Source: Spirochaetaceae bacterium (GTDB taxonomy: Bacteria; Spirochaetota; Spirochaetia; Treponematales; Treponemataceae). From it: a DNA stretch of 5,346 nucleotides. Each line of letters opens with the position of its first letter. The first letter of the stretch is position 1. A program made the position numbers and the translations under genes. Below, in pieces: positions 1-5,346 of this stretch. Location of the stretch: the NCBI GenBank assembly GCA_031285525.1, contig JAITWB010000034.1, forward strand, positions 1-5,346, read 5' to 3'. The notes beneath the pieces are model-generated. The model was given only the letters and a program-made list of their open reading frames with translations, made no database searches and was not told the DNA's origin.

Positions 1-1
1 A

Positions 2-1204
2 CCGGAAATAACCATAACCAGCCATGATATAGGCGCATTGGTAAACGGAAAAATAACGATACAGGGAACTATCTGGGACGGGAACGGGATAGAATCCCTG
101 GAATATTCCCTTGATAACGGCGCAAATTATATGCCGGTTCGGATAAGCCTGGACAAAAAAACGAATCGATATCATTTTAACGCAGCGGTAAACACTACCC
201 AATTTGCCGACGGGGCAAGGGTGATACTATTCAGAAGCCGTGATGCGCTGAAGAGCGAAGGGGTACAGTCTTTTCTGTTATTTGTAAACAATACGCCTCC
301 TCAGGTAGAAATCGTGTATCCCGGTGAAGAAGAAGCGGTTAACGGCATCTTCACCGTTGCGGGGTACGCAATGCACGATGTCGGACTGGCTTCCCTTACC
401 TGGACGCTGGGAAAAGAAACGGGAGAGCTGCCCCTCATAATCGGCAACCCCTGGTGGGTCAAAGAGTTTGATATACGGGGGCAGACGGTCAAAAATCTGA
501 ACATGGAGATACGGGCAGTGGATCTGTCCGGCAATGTCACCATAACCAAACGAAACCTTATAGTGAATCAAGAAGCGGATCTCCCTGTGGTTACCCTCAC
601 CGAACCGTCGGCGGGTTCCCTGTTTACCGAATCGGGGCTCACTGTTTCCGGCTTTGCAGCGGACGGGGATGCAGAAGGCATAGAAGCGGTACTGTACTCC
701 CTCAACGGCGAAGCTCCTCTGGAGATACCAGCCACAGACCAGTTCCGGTTTACCCTTGCGCCTCCCGCTTCGGCGCTCAAAACCAATACTCTGGAAATAT
801 GGGCCCGGGATACCACCGGCGTCGAGGGCCGTAAAACGGTAATCAAAGATCTCATCGATCCCGGCATAGCCCCCCGATTGACCATAGCATCGATGAGTTC
901 CGGCGCCGGAAAAACGGCGGTAACAGAACCCTTTCATTCAGGGCTTGAAATCAATAGTGAAGCGGGGGTATCCCTAAACGTACTCATACAATCCGGCAGC
1001 CCGCTGCAAACCGTAAGCTATCAGTTTGGTTCCCGTGACCCCGTGCCGATATCGATCAAAGCCGGCAAGGGCGGGGACTATGTGCAGTCTATTCCCATAG
1101 AACCGGGCAGCGATTACGGACGGGTTGCGCTGCAGGTAACGGCAGTAGATATATACAATCGGGAAACATCACTGGAAGATATTCTGTTTATAACAGATCT
1201 GAGT
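2..1204 (+). repeat. Ig-like repeats 1-4 (N-terminal array)
   Basis: There are four protein-level repeats with approximate starts at 2, 293, 578 and 866. Each opens with a Pro-containing first strand (T-P-P-Q-V-E-I-V, D-L-P-V-V-T-L-T, I-A-P-R-L-T-I). Repeats 1-3 continue with a G-x-h-x-h-x-G second strand and an acidic turn (for example I-W-D-G-N-G-I-E-S-L). The repeats end with a hydrophobic strand followed by A-x-D or R-x-D (R-A-V-D-L-S-G-N, W-A-R-D-T-T-G, T-A-V-D-I-Y-N). Repeat 4 is longer (about 113 residues) and less regular. The first repeat is complete only if the codons upstream of base 38 are counted. The copies are not DNA-level repeats: they are well diverged, which points to old duplications rather than recent expansion or recombination. 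Confidence 0.75.
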
Positions 1205-4200
1205 GCGCCCCCGGTAAGTGAGGCAAACAGGATTTTACCAACCAGGCTGCGTGACGGTCCCTTGTCCCTGATCGGACTGAACGGCTCCGCCGAATGGAGC
1301 GACCGGATTACCCTCCAGTACGGAGAGAAAAATCCCATACCCATGACTGCAATTCTGGAAGCGGGAGTAACGATCAGTAAAGTGACCGCCAGCGTATCAG
1401 ACCGTCCCGCAAAAGTGTCAGTTAAGGATGGTTCTATACAGGCTTCATTACCCGCTGATCTATTGCCTGGTCTAAACACAGTGACCCTAACAGCGTTACT
1501 CAAAAGCGGTGAGCAGTACACCGTCACCGGCGAGTTCTGGGTGCTGCGGCCGACAGAAGGCCGTCATATCGATATAGAAGAAAGTTTCATCTTTTGTACC
1601 CCTATGACTGGCTCCCCGCAGTCCGGGGCGAAAACCGGTTCTGTTCTGAAAAACGGCGAGCTCTTACTGCTAACCGGAGAGACAATGAGAGGGCTCTATT
1701 TCTATAATGGCAGATCCCTCAAAACGGCGGAATTGAGCGGCGACGGCTCTGAGCATTTTCGTGTGCGGATAGACGAAAACGGTTTGGTACTGATTGAAGG
1801 AACCTCCAAGGGGCTGTTCGGTCCCCTTACACTCACGCTGACCAACAGTGATGACAAGACCGTTAGTGTTGATAGTTCCTTTTTGGTATTGAACGGCTCA
1901 CCGGATCTCCAGGTGCAGGGTCCTGCTAATAAGTGGGTTCAGAACAGCGCTGAAATACAGATACAAAGCCGGGATGCGCCCTGGCTGGAACGGCTCGAAT
2001 ACAGCGCCGATCAGGGCAGTACCTGGCATGAATTGTTGTCCGGACAATTATTGCTCGACACAGAACCGGCGCTCTTGGGAGAAGCTGAACCCTATATCCA
2101 CAGCATGGATCTCTCGGCCTTTGCCGACGGCAGTGTTACTCTCGACATCAAAGCAACCGATAAAGCCGGACGCAGTACCATACAAACCGCCTCACTCTAC
2201 AAAGACACTCAGGCTCCGTTGGCGACCCTTGCAGTACCCACTACCGGAGCCAGCGTCAACGGCATTATCCGCATGGGCATGGTGATACAGGATGCCGGCA
2301 GAATCGCCTCAATACGGTATGAATTACCCGGTGATCCGGAACCCGAAACGGAAGAAGGTACAGAAGCAGAGGAACTCGAAGCCGCCCCAAGACGGGAGCC
2401 CATTTCAAAGGTTGTCTATGATCACACCATTGCAGCAGGGCAGCCGCCGCTGCATTTCTTTGAAGCGGTACTTGACACTCTGGAAATGCCCCTCTCCGAT
2501 GCAATGAGCTTTGTCTTTACCGATATGGCAGGCAACAGCTTCGCTCTATCAGACTGGAACCTCATCATCGATAAAGCCATGGATCTGCCGATAGTACAGA
2601 TAAGCCTGCCGACAGACAACGAAGTTATCACCGCCGATTTTACCGTATCCGGCATTTCCTATGACGATGATAATGTGCGTTACCTGCACTGGCGCATAGA
2701 CAATGAAGCCGAACAGAGCATGGAAGTTACCCATGGATTTTCAATACCTATTGCCCTCTACGGTATGGATGACAATGAACACACCATAACCATGTATGTC
2801 GAAGACATCTATGGCGTCATCGGCCTGCCCCAGACCCGCAGTTTCAGAGTGTCTCTGGCGGAACCTACCGGAACCGTATTGGGACCTGAACTGGGAGAAA
2901 TACTTGGCGGAACTGTTCAAATCTTCGGTACCGCCGATGACCGCAACGGCATCAAGCGGGTACAAATTTCTTTGGATAACGGCAACACCTTCAACGATGC
3001 GGATAGAATATATGCTGATGCGGTAACCGATACAGAAACTGTTGCCGATACCGCCATTGTTACTGATGAAAGGGATTGGAGCTATACACTAAACACCAAG
3101 ATACTGCAAGATGGTCCCACTGTCTTATTTATCAAACTGTTGGATGAATATGATATCAGCGCTTTGTACGCCAGTATGCTGGTGATAGACAATACCCCGC
3201 CGGAGTTGAGTCTGGATTCCCCCTCTGACGGAGTCCTTACGAACGGTATGCTGTCCATAGCAGGTAACTCCCATGACAATAGTGAAATCGAATCGATACA
3301 GGTAAAACTGAGTAGCCTTGAAGGGGTTGCCATACCGGAGGAACTGGCGCTGCGGAACGTTCCCGTGGGAACCTTGATACTGGAAGAACTCTACCTCACG
3401 GATCTGCCCGAAGGCACGTATAATGTGGAGATATGGGCAACCGACAAAGCGAAAAACACCACCGCCCTTTCCCGTAACATAAAACTGGTTCATGGGGCGC
3501 AGCTCAATTTCGTAGACATACTGTATCCCCTCAACGGCGAGTATGTGCAGGGATCCTTTAACCTCTACGGATATGTCAGCGGAGTCGATACGGCAGAAGA
3601 GGTACTGCTTACCTTTAACGGAACCCACGTTAAGGTAGAAAACATAACCCCCGCCGGTTACTTCCGTTTCTCCATCGACGAAACAGATATGGTCGAAGGA
3701 ATCAACACCCTCATGGTCAAAAGTCTCTTCGGCGGAACCCAAACTGTTGAATCTCCGGTGCAGAGGATCTACTACACATCCACCGGTCCCTGGGTAACGG
3801 TAGACTCCATGACCATGGGCGACTTTGCCTACGAGCGGCCCTGGCTGCGGGGCAGGGCAGGCTATGTTCTCACACCAGAAGAAGAGGCGCTGCTGGCTGA
3901 CAAAGCAACCCTCAAGGAACTCCGATCCGTCATAGAAGCAAAGAAACTGGCGGCGGTAGAACTCTCCTTTGACAACGGCAATACCTTTGTTCCTGTGGAA
4001 AAAGCCAAAGGGGAGTACGATTGGCAGTACCGCTTGGAAGACGGGGATATGCGCGAAGGAGTCCATTACCTCATGGTGCGGGCCTCTATGGCAAACGGCG
4101 AAAAAGCGGTCACCCGTCTATTGGTACAGGTGGACAAAACACCGCCGGTCATACGCCTCTTCACACCCGAATCGGGAGGGCGGTATAACAACGAACTGCC

Positions 4201-4867
4201 CTTTGGCGCTCTTGCCCAGGACGACAACGAATTACAGGACCTCACGTATCATTTACGAAAAGGAGACAAGTCCGCCTATGAAGTACCGGGCTTCCTTCAG
4301 GGACTCTACCTGGAAGGCATTATTCCGCCTTTTATCAGACAGCTCACTAACGATGCCCCTGCGATACTATTCGCCGGAGGAGCCACCTATACAGATTTCG
4401 GCCTGGGATTGAGTTTCTTTGATGACAACGTGAAGATACAGGTTCAGTACGGATTTATCACTCAGGATATCTTCGAATCACTGGGCGGCGCCGGGGCATT
4501 ACGGTACGGCGGTCAGGTACTGGGACTCAAACTATTGGCGAATATATATACCCTTCCCTTTGCCTCCCTCTTTGGACCGGACTGGGCGTGGCTTTCTGCT
4601 TCATTCGGTATAGGAGCGAACTTCTCCCTCTTCGACATTGCCGGAGAAGGGTACACCCAAAGCGGCAGTCCCACCTGGATGAGCGCATTGCTGGTTCAGC
4701 TGGAGTTTCCCAAAGTCACTATACCCAAACGAAGCTTTCTGCGCACCTTTAGCATGTTCACGGAAGGACAGTTATGGTTTGTTCCCACCGATGTAGATGC
4801 GGCAGCATATAACCTGGCGACGGTGATTCCCCATATTACCATCGGGCTTCGGCTGTATATTTTCTGA
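2..4867 (+). CDS. Giant Ig-like repeat protein with C-terminal outer-membrane beta-barrel (5' partial)
   Basis: The frame is open from base 2 to a TGA at 4865-4867, giving 1621 visible residues (about 175 kDa). The true start lies upstream. The TTG at 38 is not a credible start because the codons before it (P-E-I-T-I-T-S-H-D-I-G-A) supply the first strand of an Ig repeat, matching the P-x-V-x-I-x-x-P-x-x-G opening of later repeats. Counting residues from base 2, Ig-like repeats occupy 1-401, divergent beta-rich segments 402-633, further Ig-like repeats 634-1379, a half repeat 1380 to about 1434, and a barrel-like segment about 1435-1621 ending L-Y-I-F. The repeats resemble bacterial Ig-like domains of the Big_7 kind (family assignment by eye). 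No catalytic motif is visible, and there is one cysteine (residue 532). Such proteins are usually envelope or surface proteins, such as adhesins or structural rods. The role here is unknown. The next gene starts 20 bases downstream and encodes a lipoprotein with similar repeats. Confidence 0.9.
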   Translation, partial: PEITITSHDIGALVNGKITIQGTIWDGNGIESLEYSLDNGANYMPVRISLDKKTNRYHFNAAVNTTQFADGARVILFRSRDALKSEGVQSFLLFVNNTPPQVEIVYPGEEEAVNGIFTVAGYAMHDVGLASLTWTLGKETGELPLIIGNPWWVKEFDIRGQTVKNLNMEIRAVDLSGNVTITKRNLIVNQEADLPVVTLTEPSAGSLFTESGLTVSGFAADGDAEGIEAVLYSLNGEAPLEIPATDQFRFTLAPPASALKTNTLEIWARDTTGVEGRKTVIKDLIDPGIAPRLTIASMSSGAGKTAVTEPFHSGLEINSEAGVSLNVLIQSGSPLQTVSYQFGSRDPVPISIKAGKGGDYVQSIPIEPGSDYGRVALQVTAVDIYNRETSLEDILFITDLSAPPVSEANRILPTRLRDGPLSLIGLNGSAEWSDRITLQYGEKNPIPMTAILEAGVTISKVTASVSDRPAKVSVKDGSIQASLPADLLPGLNTVTLTALLKSGEQYTVTGEFWVLRPTEGRHIDIEESFIFCTPMTGSPQSGAKTGSVLKNGELLLLTGETMRGLYFYNGRSLKTAELSGDGSEHFRVRIDENGLVLIEGTSKGLFGPLTLTLTNSDDKTVSVDSSFLVLNGSPDLQVQGPANKWVQNSAEIQIQSRDAPWLERLEYSADQGSTWHELLSGQLLLDTEPALLGEAEPYIHSMDLSAFADGSVTLDIKATDKAGRSTIQTASLYKDTQAPLATLAVPTTGASVNGIIRMGMVIQDAGRIASIRYELPGDPEPETEEGTEAEELEAAPRREPISKVVYDHTIAAGQPPLHFFEAVLDTLEMPLSDAMSFVFTDMAGNSFALSDWNLIIDKAMDLPIVQISLPTDNEVITADFTVSGISYDDDNVRYLHWRIDNEAEQSMEVTHGFSIPIALYGMDDNEHTITMYVEDIYGVIGLPQTRSFRVSLAEPTGTVLGPELGEILGGTVQIFGTADDRNGIKRVQISLDNGNTFNDADRIYADAVTDTETVADTAIVTDERDWSYTLNTKILQDGPTVLFIKLLDEYDISALYASMLVIDNTPPELSLDSPSDGVLTNGMLSIAGNSHDNSEIESIQVKLSSLEGVAIPEELALRNVPVGTLILEELYLTDLPEGTYNVEIWATDKAKNTTALSRNIKLVHGAQLNFVDILYPLNGEYVQGSFNLYGYVSGVDTAEEVLLTFNGTHVKVENITPAGYFRFSIDETDMVEGINTLMVKSLFGGTQTVESPVQRIYYTSTGPWVTVDSMTMGDFAYERPWLRGRAGYVLTPEEEALLADKATLKELRSVIEAKKLAAVELSFDNGNTFVPVEKAKGEYDWQYRLEDGDMREGVHYLMVRASMANGEKAVTRLLVQVDKTPPVIRLFTPESGGRYNNELPFGALAQDDNELQDLTYHLRKGDKSAYEVPGFLQGLYLEGIIPPFIRQLTNDAPAILFAGGATYTDFGLGLSFFDDNVKIQVQYGFITQDIFESLGGAGALRYGGQVLGLKLLANIYTLPFASLFGPDWAWLSASFGIGANFSLFDIAGEGYTQSGSPTWMSALLVQLEFPKVTIPKRSFLRTFSMFTEGQLWFVPTDVDAAAYNLATVIPHITIGLRLYIF
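1205..1900 (+). other. Divergent beta-rich central segments of the giant protein
   Basis: Residues 402-633 interrupt the regular repeat pattern. The first part (1205-1561) keeps an A-P-P opening and ends in an Ig-like final strand (L-N-T-V-T-L-T-A-L-L, then F-W-V-L-R-P). It lacks the D-D-x-x-I turn and the D-N-G hairpin. The second part (1562-1900) has closely spaced short strands (E-L-L-L-L-T-G, G-L-Y-F-Y-N-G, F-R-V-R-I, L-T-L-T-L-T-N) and the only cysteine of the visible protein, in F-I-F-C-T-P (codon 1595-1597). It is probably two beta-sandwich domains of another type or strongly diverged Ig repeats. I do not recognise a named family. Confidence 0.5.
1901..4138 (+). repeat. Ig-like repeats (second array, seven copies)
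   Basis: The approximate repeat starts are 1901, 2213, 2582, 2861, 3194, 3503 and 3785. Typical signatures are the opening T-P-P-E-L-S-L or D-L-P-I-V-Q-I-S-L-P, then V-x-G or N-G, then G-x-A-x-D-D-x-N-G-I-x-x-V (clearest in G-T-A-D-D-R-N-G-I-K-R-V). Next come an S-x-D-N-G-x-T-F hairpin, a W-x-Y-x-L strand (D-W-S-Y-T-L, D-W-Q-Y-R-L) and a closing V-x-A-T-D-x-A-x-x-T strand (K-A-T-D-K-A-G-R, W-A-T-D-K-A-K-N). Lengths run from about 93 to 123 residues. The long copies carry loop insertions at 2333-2401, 3014-3067 and 3872-3955. The copy at 3503-3784 is the most divergent and lacks the acidic turn. The pattern fits a string of beta-sandwich modules forming an extended rod. Confidence 0.75.
4139..4864 (+). 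other. Truncated Ig repeat joined to C-terminal beta-barrel anchor
   Basis: Residues 1380 to about 1424 begin as a normal repeat (T-P-P-V-I-R-L-F-T-P, then A-Q-D-D-N-E-L-Q-D-L-T-Y-H-L). The second half of the fold is absent. A short linker leads to about 187 residues rich in Gly and aromatics. Plausible membrane strands, alternating in polarity, include A-I-L-F-A-G-G-A-T-Y, G-L-G-L-S-F-F, V-K-I-Q-V-Q-Y-G, W-L-S-A-S-F-G-I-G-A-N-F, A-L-L-V-Q-L-E-F, M-F-T-E-G-Q-L-W-F-V and I-T-I-G-L-R-L-Y-I-F. The chain ends in Phe with Tyr at -3, as in substrates of the BAM assembly machinery, although the usual Gly is shifted by one position. Seven or eight strands fit better than the roughly 270-residue, 12-strand barrel of classical autotransporters. 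Barrel identity is inferred from pattern only. Confidence 0.6.
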
Positions 4868-4875
4868 TACGAATT

Positions 4876-4883
4876 GAGGAGAG
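4876..4883 (+). promoter_or_regulatory. Ribosome binding site of the lipoprotein gene
   Basis: GAGGAGAG lies six bases (counted from AGGAG at 4877-4881) ahead of the ATG at 4888 and fixes that start. The whole gap between the two genes (4868-4887) is 20 bases. It has no room for a promoter and shows no hairpin terminator, so the second gene is most simply read from the same transcript as the first. Confidence 0.8.
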
Positions 4884-4887
4884 CAGT

Positions 4888-4998
4888 ATGGATACAAACA
4901 AAAAGCAAGACCAACAGCGCATAAGTGTCTCACTCAGGCGCATTCCGCTGATACCCATCATCGGCGGCGCATTACTGATGATCCTCTGGACCTCCTGC
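4888..4998 (+). other. Lipoprotein signal peptide and lipidated Cys
   Basis: These 37 codons cover the positively charged N-region, the hydrophobic core and the putative lipidated Cys37 (codon 4996-4998). The residues before the Cys are L-W-T-S. The usual Leu at -3 is replaced by Trp and Leu sits at -4, so the site fails the strict [LVI]-[ASTVI]-[GAS]-C pattern. It is compatible with the looser spirochaetal form. Cleavage by signal peptidase II is inferred. This is the only cysteine in the visible part of the protein. Confidence 0.65.
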
Positions 4999-5346
4999 CC
5001 ACAACAGAACGTCGGCTTCGGTGAAGTCATCGATTTTGAACCGCCCGTCCTTACCGTCACCAGCATCCTCCTCCCCGATGGAACCGAAATACCGATTCTG
5101 GAAGTTGACAATAAGCTCACCCTCGGTCCCGGCATACTGGTGGGACCGGAGTCTATTCTTAAAGGAGAAGCTAGGGACAATGTCCTCGTTACCGGAATAC
5201 AGGTAGAAGAAACAGGTCCCAATGCGGAACTCATAGACGGCAAGCCGCCGCTGTGGACTCAGGCGGTCATCAGCCCCAGAGACGCCAGCGGCAGACAAAC
5301 CTGGAGCATCCCCTTAAACGGCATCAAAAAGGGAGAGCGGAGTATC
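4888..5346 (+). CDS. Predicted lipoprotein with Ig-like domain (3' partial)
   Basis: An ATG with a strong Shine-Dalgarno sequence starts a frame open for 153 codons to the window edge. The N-terminus has a charged region (K5, K6, R11, R18, R19), a hydrophobic stretch at about 20-34 (I-P-L-I-P-I-I-G-G-A-L-L-M-I-L), and W-T-S-C with Cys at residue 37. That is a type II signal peptide with a relaxed lipobox. The mature part begins with P-Q-Q-N and then resembles the Ig-like repeats of the preceding gene: P-P-V-L-T-V opening, G-E-A-R-D-N-V-L-V-T-G-I acidic turn, and Q-T-W-S-I-P-L followed by a G-x-R-S-I strand. The full length is unknown. The protein probably sits lipid-anchored in the envelope beside the giant Ig/barrel protein, and the tight spacing supports co-expression. 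Function is not identifiable. Confidence 0.85.
   Translation, partial: MDTNKKQDQQRISVSLRRIPLIPIIGGALLMILWTSCPQQNVGFGEVIDFEPPVLTVTSILLPDGTEIPILEVDNKLTLGPGILVGPESILKGEARDNVLVTGIQVEETGPNAELIDGKPPLWTQAVISPRDASGRQTWSIPLNGIKKGERSI

Noticed and set aside
38..40. TTG as the start codon of the giant gene
   Set aside because: The frame is open upstream, there is no convincing Shine-Dalgarno sequence, and starting here would cut the first strand of the first Ig repeat. It is the edge of the window, not a start.
278..937. Open frame of 219 codons on the - strand
   Set aside because: It is a shadow of repeats 2 and 3 of the giant protein. The product is Arg/Gly/Phe-rich with no domain pattern.
1614..1628. 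Small inverted repeat CCCCG-CAGTC-CGGGG
   Set aside because: A five-base stem inside a coding region, with no T tract and no flanking pairing; expected by chance.
3125..4066. Long open frame on the - strand (313 codons)
   Set aside because: It lies wholly antisense to a well-supported Ig-repeat region. Its product is Cys/His/aromatic-rich with no recognisable fold, and the complementary reading is clearly the coding one.
2..4138. DNA-level tandem repeat array
   Set aside because: The Ig copies share protein patterns but no long identical DNA stretches that I can see, so recent tandem duplication is not supported.
4868..4887. Possible promoter or terminator between the two genes
   Set aside because: The gap is only 20 bases, most of it Shine-Dalgarno and spacer, with no hairpin or promoter elements.
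4836..5243. Antisense open frames across the gene junction
   Set aside because: They overlap the end of the barrel, the ribosome binding site and the lipoprotein signal peptide, all of which read sensibly on the + strand.

Overview
The window holds one very large, 5'-truncated gene on the + strand (open from the first bases to 4867). It is followed after 20 bases by the start of a second gene (4888 to beyond the right edge). Nothing is coded on the - strand, and I see no RNA gene, mobile element, CRISPR array or terminator. Base composition is roughly half G+C by eye, and ATA is used freely for Ile. A diderm bacterium is indicated by the C-terminal outer-membrane-barrel-like segment ending in Phe and by the neighbouring lipoprotein. 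The ATA use, the relaxed lipobox (L-W-T-S-C) and the giant Ig-repeat surface-type proteins make a spirochaete (Treponema-like, perhaps gut-associated) my best guess. This is an inference, not something the sequence proves.

Layout. Positions 2-1204: four Ig-like beta-sandwich repeats of about 95-115 residues. Positions 1205-1900: two divergent beta-rich segments carrying the protein's only visible cysteine. Positions 1901-4138: seven more Ig-like repeats, three of them with low-complexity or helical loop insertions. Positions 4139-4303: an Ig repeat that stops about half way. Positions 4304-4864: an approximately 187-residue segment of alternating aromatic/hydrophobic strands ending L-Y-I-F, read as an outer-membrane beta-barrel. 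Positions 4868-4887: a short gap with a good Shine-Dalgarno sequence. Positions 4888-5346: the first 153 codons of a predicted lipoprotein whose mature part starts with the same type of Ig repeat.

The two genes look co-transcribed. A reasonable model is a cell-envelope pair: a long Ig-repeat rod tethered to the outer membrane by a small C-terminal barrel, and a lipid-anchored protein built from related repeats. They could be a surface adhesin pair or a periplasm-spanning structure. The sequence does not say on which side of the membrane the repeats lie, and no binding partner or enzymatic activity can be read from it.
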